The translations under genes and the position numbers were made by a program. DNA of 64,000 nucleotides from Dipteris shenzhenensis (lineage: Eukaryota; Polypodiophyta; Polypodiopsida; Gleicheniales). The notes under the pieces were generated by a model. The model had not been told where the DNA came from and did not search any database. It saw only the letters and a list, made by a program, of their open reading frames with translations. This document shows positions 34,216-45,464 of this stretch, in pieces (within the stretch, counting starts at the first letter, position 1; each line of letters begins with the position of its first letter). Where the stretch lies: NCBI GenBank assembly GCA_047967505.1, contig CM106540.1, one strand, 5' to 3'.

Positions 34216-34470
34216 AATTTTGCTTAGCACTCACATACCAAGTTTTGCACATCTAATAACTATTGTTTTTCAATTTGGGGATCAAGCTATTCTAGATGTC
34301 CTCTTGATGTAGTCCCATTGGCTTGGATTAGGGTCCCAACCCAACTTTTCTTGGCACTCACGTACCAAGTTTTTATGCATCTAATAGATTTTGTTTTTTA
34401 GTTTGGGGATCATAATATTCTAGATGTCCTCTTAATTTAGTATTATTGGCTTGGATTGGGGTCCCAACGC
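34216..34470. repeat. Tandem duplication, about 127 bp unit
   Basis: The block CTTAGCACTCACATACCAAG (34223) through CTTGGATTAGGGTCCCAAC recurs starting CTTGGCACTCACGTACCAAG (34350). Both copies contain TTTGGGGATCA and ATTCTAGATGTCCTCTT in order. Confidence 0.9.
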
Positions 34471-34689
34471 ATTAATCCCTCTTGGATTGTGGTGGAATTA
34501 GCTTACTATCTAGTGAGGAGGCCTTGCTTGAAGATGATGATGTGGCTAAAGTAGTCGTCTCTTCATTTGATCCATCTTGATATGTTGCAATGTGCTAGCC
34601 TTGTCTTGTTTAGCTTGCAAATCTCTTGGTTTAGGTATTTTGCCTACAATCTAGTGAGGATATTTAAGGACATAGATGATACTTAGCCC

Positions 34690-36570
34690 CCTTCAACACT
34701 TATCAAGTTAAGGGGGGACTAAAAGGGTCCACAATAGGAGTTGTAGTCATCTCATCACACCTTGAGCACAACACGATGGGGCATTTGTAGTAGGTGCTAC
34801 TGGCACTAGGTCATTGTTGTTGTATAGACAATCCATGGTCCTTGGCACTTTAAGAACATGACCAATGGGTTGGCTTGGTAATTGTGGTTATCTTGAATGG
34901 GAACTCACTAGCCTTATGGGATCCTTGATAGGTATAGCACTGCATTGGGGGCATTTTAGTCATGTTCTTCATATCCCTAAACTTTTCAAGATCAGGGCTA
35001 TCTGATAAACTAGTACGTACTAGTCCTCATGCAACACATAATGACTTATGACCTTGTCCTCTGACCAACCTGATCCTGGGGTGTAAGGACCAAGTGCAGG
35101 TGGAGGTAATGGCATGTTTGGTTCCTATACTAGCCTCATTTGTAAAGTACAGAACCTATGCTACCATTGGGCCCTACTTGGGTGCAATAGGTGCGGTAGA
35201 TAAGGTGATTTTCATCCTTGGTTAATAAGCCGATTGGGAAAATATTTTAGGATATCTACATTGGATAGTATTGTGGTTTTCCAAGCAAGTAGAGTGAGCA
35301 CAATAGAGTGACAGCCTTGCCCTGAGATGCAGGCACTTGTTATTGGCATGATTCCTATTGCAAACCCAACACCATTTCATTATCTCTTTGTGGGAATAGA
35401 TAGGAGTTGCTAGGAGACCCTTTTGACACTCCTTTGTTCCATTTTTGACCTGGTTGGTTTAGAAGATTAGTGGTGACCATCTACTCCATGTTCATTCCCT
35501 TAGAAGGGACACTCGTCTCCTTTACCACTTCTGAGGTTCAAGACTTTGTCATTTGTGACACATCAAAGGAAGCTGAGGACTTATCCATTTGAGTTTTCTC
35601 CATGATGTTATCACCTAGGCATCTCACTATCTTGTTGCATAACTCAAACGACATGGGATTCATGGCAAATAGGTGGTCATGAAGTGTATGATCTCATAGC
35701 CCACTGAGGAAGAGTTTCAGAAGCTACACATCACTCATCCTCTCATGGGGCTTGCATCACAAATTTATATGTTTAATCCTAGTGATATATTCTCTTAAGG
35801 ACTCTATATCCTTCTACTTTGCAGCATAAAGCTGGTTAATGGGGCTCCATTTAGGGCCACTGGGGGCAAACCCCATTATGAAGCATTTGCACAAGATATC
35901 CCAATTAATTTTCTCCTCAGGGTTAAGGCTTCGAACCATTGTCTAAACCAAAAGAATCGACCAAATCTCTAACATCGCCAAATTTCTCACAAATCTAATC
36001 AAAGCATTCAACATGGGAGAGTGTGTCTCCTTATCCTAGGAACTTGGTGGGTTAATTTTGAGATTGTAATAGATTTGTTGCTTGAGGGATTTGTGTCCCT
36101 TCTTGTAAACACTAGAGGCATGGTGGCCCCCCTCCTAGTTCTTGCACAAGGATCCTCATGCTCTTCCATTAGGATCATTTGTGGTTTAGGAGGGGGTTGC
36201 ATAAATGTGGTTCCAACATCATACACAAGTGGCCCTATTGGTGGCACCCACCACTAATTCAATGGTACAAAGGTAGGATTTGAGGATCCTAATCCACCAA
36301 ACACTAGAATGGTGATGTGGGGCTCAGTAGGCCCAATTAGTTGATTGGTGGTCCCCTAGGGATCACCATATTCACCCTAAACATAGGTCTATATGGGATG
36401 GTTGTCAGGGGTAGGGCATACCTCTCATGGGTCGAAGCCAAAAATGGTGGTGCTTCAATAGTCAAGGTTATCATAGGTGGGCCTCCTAGAAAACTACATT
36501 GCCCACTTGGACCTAGCACTTGGAATCCTTGGGGTAGTCATGAGCCAAATTCACTTTCCAATGACTAGCT
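34690..36570 (-). pseudogene. LTR retrotransposon gag relic with zinc-knuckle-like motifs
   Basis: Minus strand, reading down from 36570. A Gly/Pro-rich N-terminal frame (36519-36337) is followed by TRRGATMPLVFTRRDTNPS and ITISKLTHQVPRIRR (36247-36008). Next, with a frame change, comes a gag core near 35950-35600: INWDILCKCFIMGFAPSGPK, INQLYAAKWKDIESLREYIT and LKLFLSGLWDHTLHDHLF. That order (helix, YITR, F..GL) is the usual retrotransposon Gag pattern. A knuckle CWVCNRNHANNKC (CX2CX3HX4C, about 35373-35333) is followed by a degenerate second one. Many stops are TAG or TGA. Likely Ty3/gypsy, but no pol is attached, so the superfamily is inference. Confidence 0.6.
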
Positions 36571-37129
36571 ATCCTCATAAAGTGGGTATACCAGAGGTTG
36601 ATTGCCCATGAATCCAATGGGATCTAGTTCTCTAAATATGGATTTTGACATAACTAGTTGAGTGGAAACCAGGGGTTTTTGGGGCTCTTATTGATCCCTA
36701 CCCTACCAAGTAGATAGGTTTACCATGTTTGAGGACACTAAGAGCCCAAACCTTCCCATGATATTGGCAAAGGTACCCCTTATTTGGGCTACTGCAGGGG
36801 GAGTAGGGGAGGGAGGTGATATTGAGCTAGAGTTTGAGGCCTTCAAGGCTCTCACGTTGGATGCTCACTCATGTCTCCATATATGCTAATTGATTCTTTG
36901 GAGCTAGATGTGTCCTCTTGGGGTAGTATGTGCACAGAATAGGCACTAAGGATTGGAGCTTCAAACCAAATGGATGCAAAACTTGGTAGATAACTAGATA
37001 GAACGTTGCTGAAGGTGATTTCTTTAGGTTCAAGTTCTATTCCAAGGATCCTACTAGACCTCTAGTGCATGTAAGTTAGAAAGATGACCAGTCTAGATGA
37101 TTTGTTGCAGCCCCTGTAAATAAGAAGCC
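36571..37129. other. No recognisable feature
   Basis: 5' flank (minus sense) of the gag relic; it may contain its leader. No PBS seen. Confidence 0.3.
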
Positions 37130-37545
37130 TATGAAGGATGTTGCATTATGGCTAATGCTACGATGTTGCATTGTACTGCCACAGTGCTGCATTGTCAATA
37201 ATGCTATAAGGCTACGATGTGGGTGATGCATTAGGAAGTTTACTACAGGCATCACATTGCATTAATGTGTAGACATTGCATTACAAATAACACATCAAAC
37301 ACTATACCACTAATGCACTGGCACTGCGTTAAGGTTGATGCAACGAGGGTTCACTTTTTATTGCAATGGGAGTACGTGATTGATAGAATTAAATGCTCAT
37401 TAATTGACAATTGGAAATGGGTGGAATCTATCAAAGGTAGGTAAGTTTGTTGAGGCTAAAGGTGCCACATTATAACACTATGTGGTGTCGCATTACTGGT
37501 AATGCAACATGGTGTTGCATTAAGATGAATGCAACGTCTCTGTTC
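37130..37545. repeat. Cluster of TGCATTA / TAATGCA motifs
   Basis: At least ten TGCATT or AATGCA hexamers in both orientations, often as short inverted pairs such as TGCATTATGGCTAATGC (37141) and GCATTACTGGTAATGC (37490). There is no fixed period, so it is a motif cluster and not a simple tandem array. Confidence 0.75.
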
Positions 37546-38870
37546 CAGAAAATATTTTTTTAGAGTTTGATGATTTTTATTTCCTATTCAAAGTTTCTAA
37601 GCTTCTAGGGGCCCTATACTACCTATTTTACCTATTGCAAACAAAAAACACATTTTGGAGCAAAAATGGCAACTTTTCTATGATGTGATAATTTCAGTCT
37701 TCCTAAGAACTTGAAATTATCCCAAAATCCTCATTTCACAACGTATTTCTTTGGATTTTATTGCACAAACACGTTATCAATCACCTAAACCAAGTTCTAG
37801 TGTGATTTTACAACACAAACCACCAACAAACAACTCACATTCACCTCAAATGCTTCAAAACTAGAAAAAATAGTTTTTCTCTTTCTTTTTTCTCAACCTC
37901 TTCTTATTCTCCATGCTGATACTCTTGGCCAAAGTTCTTTGATCATTGAATGGACATGAGTACTCAACTTTTTCATGTGAAAAAATTGTGCTTAAGACTT
38001 AGGTGTTTACTAAAATGGGTGACGGTGAAAAATGATGGGGCAGGGGCCAGGAAAAAGATGATGCAAGGAAGTTGGATGGGAGAATAGGCAATAGAGGTAG
38101 CTGACCCGAATATGGGGCCATGGATATTTGTCGGTAGTTATATACACCAGAACTATTTTGTTAAACTTATGTAAAGTCCACAAGGATCTGACATAAAAAT
38201 CACAGTGGGAAAAAAACATAAGCTGAGATGGATGTTCTATCTATGCGTGAGAAGAAGACGAGGAGATGGCTAGAGGCTGAGTGAGATGTCTTGATGTTTT
38301 TGTGGATATTTTGTGGTCCTCATGTTTATTATATAGTGTAGTAGTCATGCTAATGGAGTTGGCCAACCATTATAACCCTCCTTCACTATAGTGTCACATT
38401 GCAAGCAATTAATTATTTTAGCATTTTGGGGGGACATATTTGGAGGCTTCAAAAGTAGCTCATCACTAGATCCAATGTGAATGTCAGTGAGAACATTTGG
38501 AAGCATTTGGTTGGCAACAAAGAGAGCAAGGCATAACAAAATGACTTGCAAGTGGTGTAAAGAGGAACATGTGGCCAAGGATGGGACCATGCATGAGCAT
38601 GATTTTGCACGTGCTTTCACAAACCTTATTTCCAATGAAAAGGCAGGTGTGTTCCCACTCCACTATAATATTATATGGGCCCCCATTGAACACCATCCTC
38701 ACTGCATTCCAATTTGCTTTTGGCTAGCCATGTCTTCCGCTTTCATCTCACACAATGCTATCATCGTCAATTCCTAGACAATGGAGCATGCATGAAAAAA
38801 AATTAAATGTCCATCCAATGGTCATTGCATTGTAGAAAGAAGCATGGAACCAAATGGAGCTTAGAATTAC
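37546..38870. other. No recognisable gene
   Basis: Opposing short frames at 38345-38777. The plus frame has a CKWC...H pattern (38540-38600) that is too short to call a zinc finger. The remainder is AT-rich. Confidence 0.35.
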
Positions 38871-38875
38871 CTTGA

Positions 38876-39219
38876 TGTTGAGAGTTGTGGTGCCATGAGC
38901 ACGTAATTAGAGGCTAAGGTATGGTATAGGAAAGAATCAAAGTAGCCACCCTAGGATGTGGACTACATGATGTGGAGATGTGGATTGAGAATATCCACAA
39001 GGAGAGATGTGGATTAGAGGATCCCATAAGTGTTGAATATTCAAAGGGCACTCTCTATATAAGAGGCCTATCATGTATTGTTGAGAACACACATTGCAAG
39101 AGATATAGATTTGCTATCTCCCTCTCATGTCTTATTTAGTGTGCTTTGAGCCTCCTTAGTTCTTCCACTGATCTTGTGTGCACTAGGCTTAGTGGCAATC
39201 ATATATTAGATCTTTCACA
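38876..39219 (+). repeat. 5' LTR of the non-autonomous element
   Basis: 344 bp, TG...CA. TATATAAG at 39056-39063 is a good TATA box, placing transcription start about 30 bp later within the LTR. It is bounded by CTTGA on the left and the PBS on the right. Confidence 0.93.
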
Positions 39220-39231
39220 TGGTATCAGAGC
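39220..39231 (+). promoter_or_regulatory. Primer-binding site, initiator tRNA-Met
   Basis: TGGTATCAGAGC lies directly after the 5' LTR with no spacer. It is complementary to the 3' end of initiator tRNA-Met, the usual primer for plant copia elements. Confidence 0.93.
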
Positions 39232-41309
39232 ATAGGTTGCCCACAAGCCTAGGTATTTTAGAGTGAGTGGCACACTCTTATCTTGATGTTAGGGAGAGAT
39301 TGTGAGATTATGTCCATGAGATAGTTTCAGTTCATGGTGGATTCTTGAGTGTTCATTATTCTATTCTCAATGGTCTACACCAAAGAGAAGAGAAATACAT
39401 AGTTAAAAGAAGATCTTGCGGCTCAACATGGGAGAGAGTTATTGGTCATTCCTTTGCTTAAGGAGAGAGAGTTATTTAAGTGTTCATTGAGATCTTTGAG
39501 ATTTGTGAGAAAGAAAGATCCTAAAGTGAGAGAAATCTTTCATTGTCTGTGTGAGAGAGAAGGTTTTCTTAGTCCTACCCTACTCTACAAGTCTCGACTA
39601 CAAGCTTTATTGTATTCAAAAGGCCTTTCCAACCTTTACATCTGCCATGAAAGATTTAGGACATAGCTACACTTAAATCAGGATATGTTGATGCACCTTA
39701 AGATTTTCTTCGACGACTTCAAGAGTGGTGAGTACAGGGCCTCTACAAGCTTATAGCCTCCTGCTCCACCTAAGGCTCCCTAGTGACGCCTTCTACACTA
39801 AGCTCCCAAGCCTCTCCCGAAGTGCAATGCTCAGATGGCCAACACTACAACAAAGCAACAATCGCTCCCTTGATGTAGATTGTGCCAAAAAGAAGCTCCT
39901 GAATGCTCCTGCAGCTCCAACAACAAGGTATCCCTCGTCTATGAGCTTCGTAACAATCTCCAGGTTACAGCGACCCACCTCAGCTCTTGGCTCTCGAGCT
40001 TCGGTCCTACAGCCAGTCAACTCTATTGCTCAGCCCACGCTTCATATCCAGCAACGAATATAAGTGCTGCAACACCAAGCTCCAACACAGTCCTGCAACA
40101 CAGAGCTTGCACAAACAGCCCATCGACAAAGCCAAGCATATGCACGTGACGCAATGCCAGTGGCCTTATCATCACGGACCTCTACGACTGCTCCACCTAC
40201 AATGACTTGCAAGGCCTTCATCGCCCACAGTGCCAAAGCAGCTCCACTTCTTTGCTAGCCCGCATCTCCAAAGGGCATCACGACCGACAGCAGCTCCTGC
40301 AACAATTATGATGTCGTGTCTACTCAAATGGTAGCTACAGGCAATCACAGGGCAGGGCAAGGGGAAGAGAGCATCATCGAGATGTGTAGAAGCGAGAGGT
40401 GGGGGATGCAGCGACAGTAGACCGAACGAGCCCACGATCAATAATCTCCTCCAAGCTTCGTCGTCGCCCATCACCTTAGAATCCTATTTTTGATAAGGTT
40501 CTCCTTAAGACACGTGGCAGCATGTCAAAGACACGTGGCAAGATAAGATTAAACCTTGGTTAAGTTTATCTGACCCAAGGGTCTGCAAGGATAAGGATAT
40601 GTGGTAGATAATGCCTTTAACTATGGTTAAGTTCAACCTTTGTTAAGTTTAGAGTTAGGTTCAGTTTAGTTGGACCATGGTTAAGTTTAGCTAACCTTGA
40701 GTTCAAAGAGTTTGGTTAGGTTACATAGGGTTTGGTTCAATTACAGGTTGGTTGAGTTTCAGTTTGGTCAAAGTTGTGCCACATAGGCATGCACAATCAG
40801 CAGTGCCACCTAAGCACATAGCCCTTGCCAAGCACAGCCTATATGCAACATGTGAACAGCCATGCCACATCATCAAAGGCCTATTCTTCATAGAACCTTC
40901 AACAAGCCGTAACTTCCAATCCAATAAGAATTTGCACACACTCCAAAAATGAAAAGTGATCGTATTTTTGAGCTCTACGTGCCTATCAAGTTAGAATCAT
41001 TGTTAGCAATTAGACACTACCATTGAAGCAAAACGTAGCTCATGGTAAGACCTTTGCAACAAATGGAAAAGCAACACATGAAGAATGCCAAAAGGCATGC
41101 CAAAAGCTCAAGTGCATGAGATGACCATACCCCGAAACATGGCATCCACACATAAAGCATCCAGGCACATGGAAGAACAAAGCATCATCCATCAAGCTAC
41201 ATCAAGCGAAGAAGACAATGCCATCGACAATATGTATTGAAAAGCAAAATCCTTTCCACCTTCAGCCCATATGTTTGTAAATCAAACCTGACCACCTACT
41301 CTGAAAGCA
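39232..41309 (+). other. Interior of the non-autonomous element (no pol)
   Basis: The first 500 bp is leader-like, rich in GAGAGA and AAAGA. From about 39730 a GC-richer part resembles the copia leader at 19.6 kb (GGGCCTCTACAAGCTT versus GGGCCTCTTACAAGCTT; ACACGTGGCAGCAT shared; CTCCAAAAA...GCTCTA...GCG shared). 40540-40760 is rich in GGTTAAG/GTTAAGTT. Frames up to 112 codons on either strand overlap each other and show no domain. Confidence 0.6.
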
Positions 41310-41448
41310 CCCAGGGGAGGTATTGACATGTCAAAGCCACACTTGACCACCTTAAGTAGCAATGCATGCACTAAGGGGAGGTGATGGAACGTAACTCACA
41401 CCTGGCCACCTTGCAGTAGCCACAAACGATCGTGGCACCAAGGGGAGG
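41310..41448 (+). repeat. Three polypurine-tract-like copies in tandem
   Basis: AGGGGAGGT occurs at 41313, 41374 and 41440, about 62-66 bp apart. Each is followed or preceded by related sequence (TTGACATGT or GATGGAACGT, then CACTTGACCACCTT or CACCTGGCCACCTT, then AGTAGC). Only the last abuts the LTR and would be the working tract. Confidence 0.85.
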
Positions 41449-41792
41449 TGTTGAGAGTTGTGGTGCCATGAGCACATAATTAGAGGCTAAGGTATGGTAT
41501 AGGAAAGAATTAAAGTAGCCACCCTAGGATGTGGACTACATGATGTGGAGATGTGGATTGAGGATATCCACAAGGAGAGATGTGGATCAGAGGATCCCAC
41601 AAGTGTTGACTATTCAAAGGGCACTCTCTATATAAGAGGCCTATCATGTATTATTGAGAACACACATTGCAAGAGATCTAGATTTGCTATCTCCCCCTCA
41701 TGTCTTATTTAGTGTGCTTTGAGCCTCCTTAGTTCTTCCGCTGATCTTGTGTGCACTAGGCTTAGTGGCGATCATATATTGGATCTTTCACA
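41449..41792 (+). repeat. 3' LTR of the non-autonomous element
   Basis: 344 bp, direct copy of the 5' LTR with about 12 differences by eye. TATA box at 41629-41636. Confidence 0.93.
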
Positions 41793-41989
41793 CTTGGATC
41801 ATACATATGGCATCCCATCATACTTCGAGTGGATCAAATTAAACCCAGGAAATGCAAATATCACCATTCCCACCTTGCCTCATGTGGTTTGTGTAGTCCA
41901 ATGATGACTCAAGTGTCATGGGGATCTTGAAGGAATGCCGAGGGAATATCTCCTCATAATTACTCCTTGTGGAAGCAATTGCAAGCACG

Positions 41990-42805
41990 AACCATCTGAA
42001 TTGTTCCCCATGGGGCCTCAAACTTAGAGGATGTGGGGGTCAAAGGGGTTGCAAAAACCAAGCTCTCTAAAGCCTATTTTGGATTTGCGCTACTATGCAT
42101 CAAAACAAGGCTCCCAAGAGTCCTAATTTGAGGCCACCTTTGAGCCAAGGGAACCCTAGATTGTTCCTCTTGGGGAATTGAACAAAAGGGCTATGGAGCT
42201 TGGAGGGGGTGCAAAATTTGGGTTTTTCAAAGCTCGTTTTGGATGTGCCATAGCCTATGTCAAAATGCGGCCTCCAAAAGTCCTAATTTGAGGCCACTTT
42301 TGAGCTGAGGGAACCCCAAATGGCTCCCCATGGGGCCTTGAACATAGGATCCCCTTGATTCAAAGGGGGTACAAATATCGGGCTTTGCAAATCTTGTTTT
42401 GGATGTGTGCTAGTGCACAAAAAAATAGGGCTCCAAAGAGTCCCAATTTGAGGCCACTTTTAGGCCGGGGGAACCCAAGATTAATTCCTCATGAGGCCTC
42501 AAACATAGGTGCTATGGGGCTCAAAGGGTGTCAAAACCAAGCTCTATGAAGACCGTTTTGGATGTGCACTAGTGAACATCAAAACAAGGCTCCCAACTTT
42601 CCCCATTTGAGGCCACTTTCAAGCATGGGAGACCCCGGATTGTTCCATGTTTGGTACCAAACATAGGGGGCACAAAAACTGGACTCTACAAAGCCCATTT
42701 TGGATATGCTAGAGTGCACATCCAAAATGGGGCTCCCAAGGCTCCTAATTTGAGGCCATTTTTGAGCTGGGGGAACCCCAAATTGTTCCCCATGCCAATC
42801 ATTGA
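41990..42805. repeat. Tandem array, about 160 bp unit, five copies
   Basis: The landmark TTTGAGGCCA lies near 42130, 42290, 42450, 42609 and 42752, so the spacing is about 160 bp (last unit shorter). Each unit also holds TTGTTCCCCATGGGG-like, CAAAG(G)GGGT and TTTTGGATGTGC-like segments. Divergence is substantial. It begins about 200 bp right of the 3' LTR. Confidence 0.9.
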
Positions 42806-43489
42806 GGTTTCTCTTCTAGGTAGAAATCTCAACTTTGTTTTCTTCAAAATTTATCAAGCTTATGTTCTTGTTATTGCAATCCTTCTTCTTGTATTGCCAC
42901 GGCTACATTCCTTATTGTAGGGCCATTTCGCATCGTTGTAGCTGCCTCCACAGTCTGCAGCTTCTTCATTTCACCTTCCTGCTCTTCTGCAAGCACTGCA
43001 AAACCTCAAAAACCACCGCCTCATCCACCTACATGACCTCTACCTCCTATTTGCAAAGTCTTCTATTCTCTTCTTTGCTCATTGATATTAAGCTGTATTC
43101 TAATCTGCAGGGAGGCTCTACATCTTCATCGGAACATTGAGAACCATGCAAGGCATATTCCTAGGTTATGATGCTCCTGCACGCCACTAGTGCATGGGAG
43201 CTTCAGAGCCTAGCAATATGTATTTCATGTTCCTCCACTATTGCGAAGTTTAGCCCTTCTCCTCGGAAGTTGCAATGCAACTATAAATGTCTTCTTTCAT
43301 TCCTATGTTTGCAATGCATACCTTTACGATGTCTTGATTTATTGTAGTGCAGATTTATTATGATATCTCAATTTATTTGTTATATTTCATAGTTGCAACA
43401 TAAACTTTTAATTTGTCCCACAATTGGAACATAAACACGAAAGAACTGTGATTTACCGAATCATTTGAATTCCTAGAAAAAAGAAAACG
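42806..43489. other. No clear feature
   Basis: A plus-strand frame (42835-43140) rich in Cys, Leu and Ser has no domain and looks like chance in T/C-rich sequence. The rest is AT-rich. Confidence 0.3.
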
Positions 43490-44168
43490 GTGAAAGATTT
43501 CATCACATTTACATATCACCCCCCATCACCTTTGGATGGCCATGGAGACATGTCTATGTTTGGTTTAGTAGTAAGTGATTACATTACCATGGGATTAGAT
43601 TTTGCTACTGCCAAGAAGAATGATGCCTACACAAAGGTACATGAGTTCTTTCTTAGAGTTGTTGGCAAGATGAGGGTACATGAGTTCTTTCTTGGAGTTG
43701 CTGGCAAGGAGAGGGATTATACTATGATGGGTAGAAAAGTAAAATGGGCTGCATACTTTATATTGCTAGACTTCCCTATGAGTTTGGAGATGGAGGGACA
43801 TGTTGGGATTCCCACATGGAATAAGCATATAGAGGACCATGTTAGATATGGTATTAGTGTAGCAGTTGCCACACTCGGCGATGATGGATGGCTTGTTTAC
43901 TTCTATCCTCTTGCAACTAAAAGAACTTTAAACATACTCTCTCAATTGAATGAGATTTTGCTTGAGTTTGGTATTTCTAACATGTTGGCAAAATCTTTGT
44001 TTGAAGGACTTTTCATTACATGGTTGGAGAAATACATTCATGTTTAGGGCTTGGAGGTTTGCGCAACATGTAGTCGTGAGGGTTTATGGACATCTCATGG
44101 AGAATGGAGAGGATTTGATGGTTGGTTTTCTTTCTTCCATTTTTTGCTTTTATCACACCTTCTATTGA
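43490..44168 (+). CDS. Unknown protein frame (185 codons, then shifted continuation)
   Basis: One of the longest clean frames in the window: 43490-44047 without a stop. It contains a short internal duplication (VHEFFLRVVGK then VHEFFLGVAGK), RKVKWAAYFILLDFPMSLEM, GDDGWLVYFYPLATKRTLNI and LFEGLFITWLEKYIHV. After a TAG, an overlapping frame continues FRAWRFAQHVVVRVYGHLME and NGEDLMVGFL, which suggests one frameshift separates the two parts. No signal peptide or clear membrane segment. I do not recognise the family. Its openness amid decayed DNA suggests it decayed recently or is constrained. No promoter or splice model is evident. Confidence 0.4.
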
Positions 44169-45324
44169 TGTTGACTCAAGACACAAACCAAAGGCTCAAG
44201 ACTATCTCACCACTATCATGAATTTTTTGCATTATAAGACCATAATCTAATGGCCCTACAGAGCAGCTGCTCTTATGACTCTATTGCCTAGAGAAATACA
44301 TGCTGTAGGCAACTTTCATGAGCAAGAATAGCTCGCATGGAGCCCTCGACAAAAAGAGGTGAATAAATGTCACCATAGAGTTTTATGGAGGCTGAAAACA
44401 CCGCCATGCACCCCCATGCAACACATTAATATTCTTCTCGACTCCTCAAGAGCCATGCAAGTTCCACACCTTCTAGCCAATCAACTTTCCAAGAGTGTCC
44501 CTCCTATCAGATCACGTCCACCAGCCACGTACTACAAGTAGCTGCATACCACTTCCAAACCAAGCTCTAAGGTCCTCAAGACGCCACCCTATGAGGGTCA
44601 CATTCCAACAATAATGGCCTCACAAGGGGGAAATGAAAGATACTTTCTCATAAAGAAATTTAGGCAACAATTCATGGCACCAATTCATGAACCAAGATGC
44701 ATTGAATGCTACCTAAAGATAATATGGAAACTACTCTCATGCTAGTTTGTTGTAAGAAACTTTGCATTAGAATTGTTAGAAAAGATGATCGTGAGGCCAT
44801 AGTTGGCATGGTCTAATAGATATAACTGTCTTCTTCAACAGTTTTCTTGCTTCTTTCGACAAGTTCATCAACACTTTCAAACAAGACTACATAAAACTTG
44901 ATTGATACCCATGGTTAATAGGATAACCATTTGATAAAAGTGGTTTGATAGCCATGGTTAATGGGTATCAATCCATCAGATAAGACTATGCAAAACTAGA
45001 TTGATAACCATGGTTAATGGGATAGCCATTTGCAATCGAGGATATTAGTGATTGTTAGATGGTATAGGTGAAAGATAAAGTGATTCATAAAATTTATGGA
45101 AATGCAAATTCATAGTATTAAAGCAAATTCTTCAAGACAATGCATTGCCATAGCCACATCTTTAATGATGTCATAATTTACCTTGGAAACACAAAATGTC
45201 AAGCAAAAGCGTACATCACTACACAAAAATGTTAATGTGAGAGTAAGAGTCATGTCCTTATGAATGACCTTATAAAACATTTCTATTACTCTAGTACTAC
45301 CTCCATGGCTACTAACGGCTCAAT
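44169..45324. other. No recognisable gene
   Basis: GATAGCCATGGTTAATGGG-type units recur three times at 44905-45030 in variable form. A short Pro/His-rich frame (44359-44541) has no domain. Confidence 0.4.
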
Positions 45325-45365
45325 AGAGAGAGAGAGATTATTATTTTTTAAATATTTTTATTTAA

Positions 45366-45461
<96 letters not shown>
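45325..45461. repeat. Palindrome plus (CT)n(CA)n compound microsatellite
   Basis: GAGAGAGAGATTATTATTTT at left is the near-complement of the right side (AAAAAATAATACTCTCTC) around an 8 bp AT loop at 45353-45360. The right arm extends into about 14 CT and then about 29 CA dinucleotides (one CG interruption at 45429). The (GA)n left arm and (CT)n right arm can pair. Confidence 0.9.

Positions 45462-45464
<3 letters not shown>

Larger units (their letters stand above)
38876..41792 (+). mobile_element. Complete non-autonomous LTR retrotransposon (2.9 kb)
   Basis: Two direct 344 bp LTRs (38876-39219, 41449-41792) begin TGTTGAGAG and end TTTCACA. A tRNA-Met PBS abuts the 5' LTR and a polypurine tract (AAGGGGAGG) abuts the 3' LTR. 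Flanks are CTTGA (38871-38875) and CTTGG (41793-41797), a 5 bp target duplication with one mismatch. The 2229 bp interior has no gag or pol, only short frames, so it must rely on another element's proteins. Part of the interior (39730-41000) resembles the copia leader at 19627-21180, pointing to a copia partner. By eye the LTRs differ at about a dozen sites, mostly transitions. Confidence 0.93.

Noticed and set aside
38481-38777. BED or CCHC zinc finger in the frame with CKWC...H
   Set aside because: Only one Cys pair and a His in a short frame with an equally open antisense frame; no flanking transposase domain.
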